From Chitinophagales bacterium (lineage in GTDB: Bacteria > Bacteroidota > Bacteroidia > Chitinophagales > Chitinophagaceae): a DNA stretch of 64,000 nt. Location: contig JAFLBL010000001.1 in assembly GCA_017303855.1 (NCBI GenBank), positions 315,978 through 379,977 of the forward strand, given 5' to 3'. The notes beneath the pieces were generated by a model. That model was not told the DNA's origin. It did no database searches and was given only the letters and a program-made list of their open reading frames with translations. The position numbers and the translations under genes were made by a program. Every line of letters starts with the position of its first letter. The first letter of the stretch is position 1. Shown here one piece after another: positions 34,679 through 44,359 of the stretch.

Positions 34679-36841
34679 ATGAAACGCAGCTGGTTAACCT
34701 ATATAATTTTCCTGTTACTGGTAATGACCACTACCGGCTTAAAAGCAGAAAACGGTTATGATCTTTGGCTGCGTTACCCCCTGATCAATGAAAACAGTTT
34801 ACGAAGCACCTATATCCGGCAGCTCGGTTCAGTAAAATTTGCCGGTCAATCCCCTACCCTCATTGCAGCCCGCGAAGAATTGCTGAGCGGACTTGAAGGC
34901 CTTACCGGCCGCAGGTTCGCCATTACCAATAATTCAACCCGCGTATCTCCGGGATTGATTATTGGTAACGCGTCAAATGAGCAGGCAGTAAAACAACTCG
35001 TATCCCCTGAACTGCTTCGGCAATGCGGACCTGAGGGTTACCTGATTACTACCACCAAAACAGGTCCTGTACGGATTATTATCTCCGCCAACTCCGATAT
35101 AGGCGTATTGTATGGGGTTTTTCATTTCCTGCGATTGATGCAGACAAAACAATCACTCAACAACATACATATTGTATCCGCCCCCCGTCTGCAGCTCCGT
35201 CTCCTGAATCACTGGGACAACCTGAACCGCACGGTGGAACGCGGTTATGCAGGTTTCTCAATCTGGAACTGGCACACCCTTCCGTCTTACATTGATCAAC
35301 GTTATATTGATTATGCCCGGGCCAATGCTTCCATCGGCATCAACGGCACTGTGCTCACCAATGTCAATGCCAATGCCATGATCCTGACGCCCGCCTACCT
35401 GCTTAAAGTAAAAGCGCTGGCTGATGTCTTTCGTCCATATGGTATCAAAGTCTACCTGACAGCCCGCTTCAGTGCCCCGATCGAATCGGGTGGCTTAAAA
35501 ACAGCAGATCCCCTGAATGAAGAAGTACGTCAATGGTGGAAGAATAAGGCAAAAGAAATATATGCGCTGATACCGGATTTTGGCGGCTTCCTGGTAAAAG
35601 CTAACAGTGAAGGTCAACCGGGGCCGCAGGATTATAAACGGACGCATGCCGACGGGGCCAATATGCTCGCAGAAGCCGTTGCCCCCTTCAATGGGATCAT
35701 CATCTGGCGGGCATTTGTATATGCAGCCGAAAATCCGGTGGACCGTCATAAACAGGCTTACGATGATTTTGTACCCCTTGATGGCAAATTCAATGCAAAT
35801 GTGATGGTGCAGGTTAAGAACGGGGCTATTGATTTTATGCCCCGCGAACCTTATCATCCCTTGTTTGGTGCCATGCCGAAAACGCCCTTGATGATGGAGT
35901 TCCAGGTGACACAGGAATATCTCGGACAAAGTACCAACCTCGTTTACCTCGCTCCCCTTTTCAAAGAAGTGCTGGACAGCGATACCTGGTCAAACGGAAA
36001 AGGCAGTACCGTAGCAAAAGTAATAGAGGGTAGTCTGAACGGTCATATACTGAATGGTATGGCCGGCGTGGCTAATATCGGTAACGACCTCAATTGGTGT
36101 GGTCATCCCTTTGCACAGGCCAACTGGTATGCGTTGGGCCGGCTTGCCTGGGACAATTCGCTCAGTAGTGAAAATATTGCTGACGAATGGATCCGTATGA
36201 GTTATACCAATGATCCCCGTTTCATTCAGCCCATCCTGAAAATGATGCTGGGGAGCAGGGAAACAATGGTGAATTATATGAATCCGCTGGGATTGCATCA
36301 TATAATGGGAACTGGCCATCATTACGGACCAGCCCCCTGGGTAAACGACCAGCGCCGGCCGGAATGGAACCCTGTATATTATCATAAAGCAGACAGCATC
36401 GGGATCGGCTTTGACCGTACCAGTACCGGTAGTAATGCACTTGCACAATACCACCCGGAAGCCCGTTCGCAATGGGAGTCCATTGACCGATGTGATGAAA
36501 AATACCTGCTCTGGTTCCATCACGTTTCCTGGAATCATCAAATGAAGAACGGTCGTACCCTCTGGAATGAACTATGTTACCGGTATTACGAAGGCGCGGA
36601 AGCGGTTAAAAAAATGCAGCGGCAATGGGATGATATTCGTCCGCTGATCGATAAAGAACGCTTCGAACAGGTACGCCAACTACTGGCTATTCAATATAAT
36701 GAAGCCACCTGGTGGCGGGATGCCTGCCTGCTTTATTTCCAGACCTTCAGCCGGCAACCTTTTCCGGATGGTTTTGAAAAACCAGCTCAGACATTAGACT
36801 ATTATAAAAAACTGCGATTCCCGTATGCACCCGGAAATTGA
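34679..36841 (+). CDS. aguA: GH67 alpha-glucuronidase
   Basis: Removes (4-O-methyl)glucuronic acid from the non-reducing-end xylose of short aldouronic acids. The 720-residue protein has a signal peptide (about 1-23) and so acts in the periplasm or outside. The catalytic segments match characterised GH67 enzymes: general acid E311 in VKANSEGQPGP, and the base pair D385 (NGAIDFMPREP) and E413 (FQVTQEYLGQ). The N-terminal beta-sandwich and C-terminal helical domain complete the three-domain fold. It lies eight bases after the second lacI gene. GH67 needs terminal substitution, so it complements GH115 encoded further on. Confidence 0.96.
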   Translation: MKRSWLTYIIFLLLVMTTTGLKAENGYDLWLRYPLINENSLRSTYIRQLGSVKFAGQSPTLIAAREELLSGLEGLTGRRFAITNNSTRVSPGLIIGNASNEQAVKQLVSPELLRQCGPEGYLITTTKTGPVRIIISANSDIGVLYGVFHFLRLMQTKQSLNNIHIVSAPRLQLRLLNHWDNLNRTVERGYAGFSIWNWHTLPSYIDQRYIDYARANASIGINGTVLTNVNANAMILTPAYLLKVKALADVFRPYGIKVYLTARFSAPIESGGLKTADPLNEEVRQWWKNKAKEIYALIPDFGGFLVKANSEGQPGPQDYKRTHADGANMLAEAVAPFNGIIIWRAFVYAAENPVDRHKQAYDDFVPLDGKFNANVMVQVKNGAIDFMPREPYHPLFGAMPKTPLMMEFQVTQEYLGQSTNLVYLAPLFKEVLDSDTWSNGKGSTVAKVIEGSLNGHILNGMAGVANIGNDLNWCGHPFAQANWYALGRLAWDNSLSSENIADEWIRMSYTNDPRFIQPILKMMLGSRETMVNYMNPLGLHHIMGTGHHYGPAPWVNDQRRPEWNPVYYHKADSIGIGFDRTSTGSNALAQYHPEARSQWESIDRCDEKYLLWFHHVSWNHQMKNGRTLWNELCYRYYEGAEAVKKMQRQWDDIRPLIDKERFEQVRQLLAIQYNEATWWRDACLLYFQTFSRQPFPDGFEKPAQTLDYYKKLRFPYAPGN

Positions 36842-36866
36842 CAGCAAATAAATAAATGATTCTACT

Positions 36867-37610
36867 ATGAACGCAGCAAAAGTGGCCCTTGTAACCGGTG
36901 GTGGATCCGGACTCGGACTGGCCATCGCTCAAAAATTTACTGAAGCCGGAATCGTGACCATTATTGCCGGTCGTGATAAAAACAAACTGGACACGGCAAA
37001 AGAAACCATTGGTGAGCTTTGTCATGCCCGTGTTTGTGACCTGAATGACCTGAAATCCATTCCGCTTTTTGTACAACAGTTGCTCAGCGAGTTCGGTCAC
37101 ATTGATATCCTTGTCAATAATGCCGGGATCAATATGAAAAAAGAATTTATTGATGTGACCGATGAGGATTTCCTTTCCGTAATGAATACGAATGTGACGG
37201 CCGTATTCGCTCTCAGCCGTGAAGTGGTTAAACAAATGCTGCCCCGTGAAAGCGGCTGCATCATCAATATCAGTTCTATGGCCGCCCAGTATGGTCTGCC
37301 CAAAGTCATCGCCTACTCGGCCAGTAAAACTGCGATCGATGGTATGACCCGTGCCATGGCTGTTGAACTCTCACCCAAAGGTATCCGTGTAAATGCAATT
37401 GCTCCCGGCTTTATCTACTCTGCTATGACGGCCAAAGCACTCGATAGTGATCCGGAAAGGAAAGCCAAAGTATTCGGTCGTACACCTATGGGACATATGG
37501 GACAACCGGAAGATATTGGCAATGCCGCCCTTTACCTTGCCAGTGATGCCGCCAAATATGTGACCGGTGTTGTGCTGCCGGTGGATGGTGGCAATAGTAT
37601 TGGTTTTTAA
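36867..37610 (+). CDS. SDR oxidoreductase, candidate fructuronate reductase
   Basis: Short-chain dehydrogenase/reductase of 247 residues, cytoplasmic. The cofactor motif TGGGSGLG (10-17), NNAG (84-87), catalytic S137, Y150 and K154 and the VDGGNSIGF C-terminus are all present. Annotated relatives are often called gluconate 5-dehydrogenase-like. Between a GH67 gene and a locus encoding UxuA, a role as D-mannonate oxidoreductase (fructuronate reductase) is likely: that step is otherwise missing here, and an SDR-type UxuB is known in Bacillus. A role on another sugar acid cannot be excluded. Confidence 0.9.
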   Translation: MNAAKVALVTGGGSGLGLAIAQKFTEAGIVTIIAGRDKNKLDTAKETIGELCHARVCDLNDLKSIPLFVQQLLSEFGHIDILVNNAGINMKKEFIDVTDEDFLSVMNTNVTAVFALSREVVKQMLPRESGCIINISSMAAQYGLPKVIAYSASKTAIDGMTRAMAVELSPKGIRVNAIAPGFIYSAMTAKALDSDPERKAKVFGRTPMGHMGQPEDIGNAALYLASDAAKYVTGVVLPVDGGNSIGF

Positions 37611-37713
37611 GGGTAGCTGAATCAGCACTGTTTTCGCTTACCCGATTGAAACGTTAATTACAAATTGATATCAACATGAATGAAATTATCAAACAGATCG
37701 GCATGCACTTGAA

Positions 37714-37730
37714 ATGCAATCGGTTGCAAT
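37714..37730. promoter_or_regulatory. LacI-type operator, site 3 (before the GH operon)
   Basis: ATGCAATCGGTTGCAAT, which read on the minus strand is ATTGCAACCGATTGCAT, the same core as sites 1 and 2 in opposite orientation. It lies 30 bases before the start of the first GH43 gene and 104 bases after the SDR stop. A weak stem (37611-37643, GGGTA/TACCC) sits just upstream. This suggests a separate regulated promoter for the GH43-to-CE run. Confidence 0.75.
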
Positions 37731-37759
37731 TACACGTTCAACATCAAACTATTCTTACT

Positions 37760-39709
37760 ATGCGTACAATTCGTCCCTATTTAACAACATTGTTTCTTTG
37801 CTTTACACTATTTGTACAGGCACAACAAGCAGCAAAGAAGCTGAGCCCCTTTCAATATGAGACAACCTATGTAAACCCGGTATTACCCGGTGATCACCCT
37901 GATCCAACCTTACTGAAAGTGGGCGATGATTTTTATCATTGTGGTTCATCCTTTCATTTCAATCCTTATTTGCCCATTTATCATTCCAGAGACCTGGTGC
38001 ATTGGAAAATCATCAGTCGTGTAATACCAACTGAAAAAGCCGGATTTATTGAAGACCGCCCATCAGGAGGTGTATGGCAGGGTGCGATAACTTATTTCTA
38101 TGGATCCTACTGGATCTACTTTTCCTCCAATGGGCAATGGTTTTGTAAAGCGAGTACACCTTATGGACCGTGGACTGATCCTGTACAAGTAAAAACCAAT
38201 GACGTAACCGGTTCCCTGGGTTACGACAATTCAATCTTTATTGATGATGATGGCAAGCCCTATATGGTTATTAAAAACGGACAGAAAGTAAATCGTATTC
38301 AGGCATTGGGAAAAGATGGACAGTTGACCGATACGGTGATCAACCTCGACTGGATCAACCAAAACCTTCAATACAGCTGGGCTGAAGGACCAGTCATGTG
38401 TAAACGAAATGGCTGGTATTTTTACTTTCCTGCAGGTGATGTTTCCGGCGGACAATATGTACTGAGATCACGAGAACTCACAGCCGACTCCACCAAATGG
38501 GAACGATTAGGTGAATTTTTCAAACCGGTAACGGATCCGCTGACCGGATTCAGAAGACCCAATCATATTTCGGCCCCCTTACAATTGAAAGATGGAAGCT
38601 GGTGGACGCTGGGACAGAGCTATGAGAAATATGATGGTGACGACTGGTCCGGAAGTGGCCGGCAGACAGCGCTGTACCCGGTAATATGGGACGGTGATCG
38701 TCCCTGGGGTATGGCACCCACCTCTTCGCCGATAGAAATGCCCAGGTTACCTAAATCCGAAATTCCCTGGAGAAGTGTGCAATCCGATTATTTTGATCAA
38801 CCTGTACTCGATCTCAGCTGGCATTTTCTCAACCGTAAAGCAGCCGTCAGTTACTCACTTACAGAACGAAAAGGCTGGATCCGTTTAAAGGGCGATACCA
38901 GCCGGGCACATGTGGTACAAAAACAAACAGACAATTTCTATAGTGCCATTACAAAACTGGACTTCGAAGCAACAGACAGCCTGGAAAGAGCCGGCCTCTA
39001 CCTGACCAATGGTAATCAAAAGACAACGATCCGCCTGTACTGTGGTAATGAAAACGGAAAAACAATCAGCCTCCGCTCCGATTCAGTTACTCACACTGTA
39101 ACCAATACAACCGGGAATCTTTGCTGGCTGAAACTCGAACGGAACGGACACTCCATCACCGGTTATTACAGTAACAATGGAACTGAATGGATAAAAATAG
39201 GTGAGCCGGTCAGTGCCGTATCCATGGATAAAACACAACCCAACTATAACTCCTGGGTGGGAACCAGTGTAGGACTTTTCGCTGAGAAAAAAGCAGCCGA
39301 CTTCGATCTGTTCCTGTGTAAAGACGGTTACTCTAATATACCTTCTTACAGTTACAACAATTACTATGGCATTCATACGATAACAGATACGGGCAATAAA
39401 TGGATAACCACTACTACCAATAACGGAGGCTGGCTCATGTTCTCAGGTGTGGAACTGGGCAAACAGGCTCCCCGGGAAGTGGAAATAGTATATGCAGGTG
39501 ACTCAGCTAATAAGATTGAAATCTGGTCAGACGACATGAGAACCGGTAAAATGCTGACAAGCTTTGCACTACCGGCTTCCGGGAAAAACAAGTGGGAAAT
39601 ACTGAAGAAGAAGATCATTTCATTAACCGGGCAGCATGATATATACCTGCGGATTCGTCCGGGTAAAGCAAATACAACAAAAATTAAATCAATCCGGTTT
39701 ATTCATTAA
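37760..39709 (+). CDS. GH43 beta-xylosidase/arabinofuranosidase with extra C-terminal domains
   Basis: Five-bladed beta-propeller glycosidase of 649 residues. The start at 37760 gives a signal peptide (about 1-22, FVQAQ); an ATG at 37676 would translate through the operator and was refused. Catalytic residues expected for GH43 are visible: base D48 in GDHPDP, the pKa-setting Asp in GYDNSIFIDDDG, and the acid Glu in SWAEGPVM. A concanavalin-like C-terminal domain (about 310-510) is typical of GH43 beta-xylosidases, and a further CBM-like beta region follows (about 520-649). It probably releases xylose or arabinose from xylo-oligosaccharides. Confidence 0.92.
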   Translation: MRTIRPYLTTLFLCFTLFVQAQQAAKKLSPFQYETTYVNPVLPGDHPDPTLLKVGDDFYHCGSSFHFNPYLPIYHSRDLVHWKIISRVIPTEKAGFIEDRPSGGVWQGAITYFYGSYWIYFSSNGQWFCKASTPYGPWTDPVQVKTNDVTGSLGYDNSIFIDDDGKPYMVIKNGQKVNRIQALGKDGQLTDTVINLDWINQNLQYSWAEGPVMCKRNGWYFYFPAGDVSGGQYVLRSRELTADSTKWERLGEFFKPVTDPLTGFRRPNHISAPLQLKDGSWWTLGQSYEKYDGDDWSGSGRQTALYPVIWDGDRPWGMAPTSSPIEMPRLPKSEIPWRSVQSDYFDQPVLDLSWHFLNRKAAVSYSLTERKGWIRLKGDTSRAHVVQKQTDNFYSAITKLDFEATDSLERAGLYLTNGNQKTTIRLYCGNENGKTISLRSDSVTHTVTNTTGNLCWLKLERNGHSITGYYSNNGTEWIKIGEPVSAVSMDKTQPNYNSWVGTSVGLFAEKKAADFDLFLCKDGYSNIPSYSYNNYYGIHTITDTGNKWITTTTNNGGWLMFSGVELGKQAPREVEIVYAGDSANKIEIWSDDMRTGKMLTSFALPASGKNKWEILKKKIISLTGQHDIYLRIRPGKANTTKIKSIRFIH

Positions 39710-39741
39710 TAATACCGGATCTGATACGCCTATAACCAAAC

Positions 39742-41670
39742 ATGATTCAGATGAAAAAAAAGCTCCCCCTCCTGCTGCTGGCCACCGTGATGACCAGTAT
39801 GCTGATGGCTCAGATCAGTCCGGCTGTTCCCGGCTATGACACCCTTCGTCCATCCATACCGCATGGCATGATTGATACGATCACCTATGCTTCCAAATCA
39901 GTTGGCACAAAGCGGAAAGCGCTTGTGTATACACCACCAGGTTATTCTAAAAAAAATAAATACCCGGTATTTTACCTCCTGCACGGGATTGGAGGTGATG
40001 AAAAAGAATGGCTGAATGGTGGAAAACCACAATATATACTCGACAATTTGTATGCCGATGGGAAACTGGAACCGATGATCGTTGTCATGCCCAATGGAAG
40101 AGCGATGAAAGATGACCGGGCTACCGGGAATATCATGGCCCAGGATAAAGTTCAGGCTTTCGCTGATTTTGAAAAAGACCTGCTGAATGACCTGATCCCC
40201 TTTATCGAAAAAAAATACCCGGTCATTGCTGATAAAGATCACCGGGCCCTTGCCGGTTTATCAATGGGTGGCGGACAGTCACTGAATTTTGGTCTCGGCA
40301 ACCTCGATGTATTTGGTTGGGTAGGCGGATTTTCTTCTGCCCCCAATACCAAACAACCACAGGAACTTTTACCTGATCCTTCTGCAGCCATTAATAAACT
40401 GAAATTACTCTGGATATCCTGCGGCGCCAGCGACGGGCTGGTTTCATTCAGCAAACGCACGCATGATTATTTAGCGTTGCATACAGTTCCGCATATTTAC
40501 TTTATTGAACCTGGTGTGCATGATTTTAAAGTATGGAAAAACAGCCTGTACATGTTCTCCCAATTACTTTTCAAACCGGTGGACCCCTCTGCTTTTTCCA
40601 AATATCCGGTTGCAGGTGCACCTGCGGCTACAAATATCCGCAATGGTGCTTATCCCCAGATCCTCGCCGACAGCCGGGTCAAGTTCCGTATCAAAGCTCC
40701 AGAGGCAAAAAAAGTGCAGATCGACCTGGGACGTAAATATGACCTGGTAAAAGATGAAGAAGGCTTCTGGACTGCTACGACCGATTCTATCAGCGAGGGG
40801 TTTCATTATTACTCCCTGCTGATCGATGGTGTGGCCCTGGCAGATCCGGCCAGCGAATCCTTTTATGGCATGGGCCGTATGGCCAGTGGTATAGAAATCC
40901 CATTTGCAGGTGGTGGTTACTATTCATTAAGAAATGTACCCCATGGAGATATCAGGATCCGTCGTTATTTTTCCAAAGTCACCAACTCCTGGCGGCAATG
41001 TTATGTATATACTCCCCCGGATTATGATTCCAACAGTACAGCGCAATACCCCGTGCTTTACCTGCTGCATGGCGGTGGAGAAGATCAGCGCGGTTGGGCA
41101 CAACAAGGAAAGACAGACCTGATCCTCGATAACCTGATCGCGGCAAAAAAAGCCAACCCCATGCTGATCGTCATGATGGATGGCAACCTGAGCAGTGGCG
41201 GTATCGGTGGATTCGGCGAACAGGCATTGAAGACATTTGAGAATGAATTGAATCAGGCAGTGATCCCCTATATAGAAAAAACATTCCGCGTTAAAACAGA
41301 TGCCGGCAGCCGTGCCCTTGCCGGTTTATCAATGGGTGGTTTACAAACCCTATATGCCGGATTCAGGAATAGTGACCGTTTTTCCTATCTCGGTATATTC
41401 AGCTCCGGATTCTGGGCGAATCAACCAGCCTTGTCAGCTCCTTTGTTTGAGTACATGAAAACAAACAGTACCACCATCAATCAGCAACTCAAAAGCTGCT
41501 GGATCTCGATGGGGGGCAAAGAGGATATTGCGTATAAGAATTGCCAGATCATGATGAAGCAGTTTGATGAAATGGGGATCCGCTATACGTACAGCGAGTA
41601 TCCTGGTGGTCATACCTGGCCGGTATGGAGAAATAACCTGTACAATTTTGCACAACTACTGTTCAAGTAA
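39742..41670 (+). CDS. Double-headed CE1-type esterase
   Basis: A 642-residue secreted protein with two alpha/beta-hydrolase domains of the esterase D/feruloyl esterase type, separated by an immunoglobulin-like CBM48/E-set region (about 300-390). Domain 1 has nucleophile S174 in AGLSMGGGQ with D231 and H260. Domain 2 has S530 in AGLSMGGLQ with H624 in PGGHTW. Both nucleophiles and histidines are intact. Such enzymes remove acetyl or feruloyl groups from xylan side chains. The start could be ATG 39742 or 39751 (MKKKLPL); both give a signal peptide. The gap to the GH43 gene is 32 bases. Confidence 0.92.
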   Translation: MIQMKKKLPLLLLATVMTSMLMAQISPAVPGYDTLRPSIPHGMIDTITYASKSVGTKRKALVYTPPGYSKKNKYPVFYLLHGIGGDEKEWLNGGKPQYILDNLYADGKLEPMIVVMPNGRAMKDDRATGNIMAQDKVQAFADFEKDLLNDLIPFIEKKYPVIADKDHRALAGLSMGGGQSLNFGLGNLDVFGWVGGFSSAPNTKQPQELLPDPSAAINKLKLLWISCGASDGLVSFSKRTHDYLALHTVPHIYFIEPGVHDFKVWKNSLYMFSQLLFKPVDPSAFSKYPVAGAPAATNIRNGAYPQILADSRVKFRIKAPEAKKVQIDLGRKYDLVKDEEGFWTATTDSISEGFHYYSLLIDGVALADPASESFYGMGRMASGIEIPFAGGGYYSLRNVPHGDIRIRRYFSKVTNSWRQCYVYTPPDYDSNSTAQYPVLYLLHGGGEDQRGWAQQGKTDLILDNLIAAKKANPMLIVMMDGNLSSGGIGGFGEQALKTFENELNQAVIPYIEKTFRVKTDAGSRALAGLSMGGLQTLYAGFRNSDRFSYLGIFSSGFWANQPALSAPLFEYMKTNSTTINQQLKSCWISMGGKEDIAYKNCQIMMKQFDEMGIRYTYSEYPGGHTWPVWRNNLYNFAQLLFK

Positions 41671-41693
41671 TTGAAAACTATTATACCGCAGTC

Positions 41694-44300
41694 ATGAAAC
41701 CAAAGAAACTGCTGATCATTGTTTTTTTTACCGCCATCCCATTTGCGGAGCTGTCTGCACAGTCATATCCCTATCAGCGGGCAGAACTATCAGCCCCGGA
41801 AAGGGCAAAAGACCTGATCACCCGGCTCACACTGGAAGAAAAGGCATCGCTGTTATTTGACCAGTCACCGGCAATTCCGCGTTTAGGTATAAAAAAATTC
41901 AACTGGTGGAGTGAAGCCTTACATGGATTGGCCAATAATGACAGTGTTACTGTCTTCCCGGAGCCGGTTGGAATGGCGGCCTCATTTAATGATGAACTGG
42001 TTTACAAAATATTTGATGCCACATCCGATGAAGTAAGGGCAAAATACCACCAGGCGATCCGAAATGGGAAAGAAAACCGACGCTTTCTGAGCCTGTCGGT
42101 ATGGACACCCAACATCAATATTTTTCGTGATCCACGTTGGGGACGCGGACAGGAAACATACGGTGAAGACCCCTATCTCACATCCCGTATGGGGCTATCT
42201 GTTGTCAATGGATTACAAGGCCCTGCTGATGCGAAGTACCGTAAACTCTTAGCCTGTGCCAAGCATTACGCAGTTCACTCGGGTCCTGAATGGAACCGCC
42301 ATGTGCTTAACCTGAATACTATCAATCCCCGTGACCTATGGGAAACCTATTTACCGGCGTTTCGAACCGTGGTAGTAGATGGCCATGTACGCCAGGTGAT
42401 GTGTGCCTATCAACGTCTCGATGATGAACCCTGCTGTGGCAATACCCGCTTATTACAAACGATACTTCGCGATACCTGGGGATTTAAATATATCGTGGTA
42501 TCAGATTGTGGTGCTGTCACCGATTTTTACACCAGTCATAAAACTTCTTCAGACGCCACCCATGCATCAGCAAAAGCCGTGTTGGCTGGCACCGATGTGG
42601 AATGTGTATGGCAGGGCTATGCATACGAGAAACTTCCTGAAGCTGTTTCGAAAGGACTGATCAGTGAAAAGGAGATCGATAAGCATTTGCTGAGAGTCTT
42701 GGAGGGACGGTTTGAACTGGGTGATATGGATGATGACGCAATAGTACCCTGGGCCAATATCCCGTCTTCGATCATTAATAATAAAGAACATCAGCAACTG
42801 ACGCTGGATATGGCCCGGGAAACAATGACCTTATTACAGAATAAGAACAACCTGCTCCCGTTGAATAAAAAGCTAAAAAAGATTGCCGTGGTCGGTCCCA
42901 ATGCCGCCAGTGAGCCCATGCTTTGGGGTAACTATAACGGTACCCCGGTAAGGACAATCAGTATACTTAAAGGGATAGCTTCAAAACTTCCGGCCAACAG
43001 TATTGTTTACGACAAAGCCTGTGACCTAGTAGAAAACAAAGTAACACAGAGCTATTTTGATCATACCCTGTCGAATGGCGTTAAAGGTTTCACCGCCCGG
43101 TATTGGAATAACCGGGAACGAACCGGTGAAACCGTTGCCACTACCCAAATCACCAATTCGCTAAAAATCACGAGTGCCGGTGATCACGAGTTTGCCCCTG
43201 GTGTAAAACTGGAAGGTTTTTCGGCCAGTTATACTACGGAGTTTACTGCTCCGGCAACGGAAGAAATTGTATTTAAAACCGGAGCCACTGGCTATTTTGA
43301 GCTGCTGGTCAATGGAAAATCAATCAGCCGCTATAATAACTGGCGAACCCTCCCCTCGAGGATTCCATTTGCAGTAGAAAAAGGATACAAGTATACAATC
43401 GAAATCCGTTATGCACAGCTGAACAACTGGCAGGCAAATCTTGAATTTGATTTTGGAAAAGAAATGAATATCGACTTCGGCAACCTGATCCAACAACTGA
43501 AAGGTATTGACGTCGTGATTTTCGCCGGTGGTTTGTCCACCCAACTGGAAGGCGAAGAAATGCCTGTGAATTATCCCGGCTTTAAAGGTGGTGACCGTAC
43601 TGATATTCAGTTGCCGGAAGTACAACGGAATTGCCTCAAAGCACTAAAGGCAGCAGGTAAGAAAGTGATATTTGTCAACTGCTCTGGTTCTGCCATTGGT
43701 CTTGTACCGGAAACAGAAAGTTGTGAAGCTATCCTGCAAGCCTGGTACGGTGGTGAATCAGGTGGTCAGGCAGTTGCAGATGTTTTATTCGGCGATTATA
43801 ATCCTGCCGGAAAACTCCCCATCACATTTTATAAGGACACCTTACAACTGCCGGGATTCGAAGATTATGCCATGAAAGGAAGAACCTACCGGTATATGAA
43901 AGAAGCCCCTTTATTCCCCTTTGGATTTGGGCTTTCCTATACGCAGTTTAGCATAGGTCAGGCAACATTGAATAAATCACTCCTCGAAAAAGGAGAAGAT
44001 GTTGAACTGGCAATACCCGTAACAAATACCGGCAAGCGGGCCGGAGTCGAAATTGTTCAGGTATACATCCGAAAAGTGAATGATAAGGACGGACCAATCA
44101 GAACACTACGGGGATACAAAAGAGTGAATGTGCTACCGGGCAAAACAGCAACCGCAATTGTGAAACTGGATGCCACGGCATTTGAATTCTATGATGTGAC
44201 ACAATTAAAGATGAATGTAACGCCAGGTGATTATGAGATCTGGTATGGGAATAGTTCGGCAACATCCGACTTAAAATTGATCTCTTTAAAAATTAAATAA
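41694..44300 (+). CDS. GH3 beta-xylosidase with PA14-like insert
   Basis: Retaining glycosidase of 868 residues with a signal peptide (about 1-22). The (beta/alpha)8 domain carries nucleophile D271 in YIVVSDCGA. The second domain has a PA14-like insertion (about 460-590, with GFTARYWNN), then ends with LSTQLEGEEMPV and GDRTDIQLP. A fibronectin III-like domain closes the protein (about 745-868). The sequence type and locus point to beta-xylosidase activity, though beta-glucosidase is possible. A second GH3 of similar size and layout is encoded at 60046. Confidence 0.94.
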   Translation: MKPKKLLIIVFFTAIPFAELSAQSYPYQRAELSAPERAKDLITRLTLEEKASLLFDQSPAIPRLGIKKFNWWSEALHGLANNDSVTVFPEPVGMAASFNDELVYKIFDATSDEVRAKYHQAIRNGKENRRFLSLSVWTPNINIFRDPRWGRGQETYGEDPYLTSRMGLSVVNGLQGPADAKYRKLLACAKHYAVHSGPEWNRHVLNLNTINPRDLWETYLPAFRTVVVDGHVRQVMCAYQRLDDEPCCGNTRLLQTILRDTWGFKYIVVSDCGAVTDFYTSHKTSSDATHASAKAVLAGTDVECVWQGYAYEKLPEAVSKGLISEKEIDKHLLRVLEGRFELGDMDDDAIVPWANIPSSIINNKEHQQLTLDMARETMTLLQNKNNLLPLNKKLKKIAVVGPNAASEPMLWGNYNGTPVRTISILKGIASKLPANSIVYDKACDLVENKVTQSYFDHTLSNGVKGFTARYWNNRERTGETVATTQITNSLKITSAGDHEFAPGVKLEGFSASYTTEFTAPATEEIVFKTGATGYFELLVNGKSISRYNNWRTLPSRIPFAVEKGYKYTIEIRYAQLNNWQANLEFDFGKEMNIDFGNLIQQLKGIDVVIFAGGLSTQLEGEEMPVNYPGFKGGDRTDIQLPEVQRNCLKALKAAGKKVIFVNCSGSAIGLVPETESCEAILQAWYGGESGGQAVADVLFGDYNPAGKLPITFYKDTLQLPGFEDYAMKGRTYRYMKEAPLFPFGFGLSYTQFSIGQATLNKSLLEKGEDVELAIPVTNTGKRAGVEIVQVYIRKVNDKDGPIRTLRGYKRVNVLPGKTATAIVKLDATAFEFYDVTQLKMNVTPGDYEIWYGNSSATSDLKLISLKIK

Positions 44301-44359
44301 TTTAAAGAAAATTAAAGTCGCGGGTTAGTTACTAAAGTGTATTTGTTAAAGAATTAGTA

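Noticed and set aside
37611..37643. Stem GGGTA/TACCC after the SDR gene as a terminator
   Set aside because: Weak interrupted stem without a T-run; mentioned only as context of operator site 3.
37676..37759. Upstream ATG giving a 28-residue N-terminal extension of the first GH43
   Set aside because: It would translate through the LacI operator and bury the clear signal peptide that starts at 37760.
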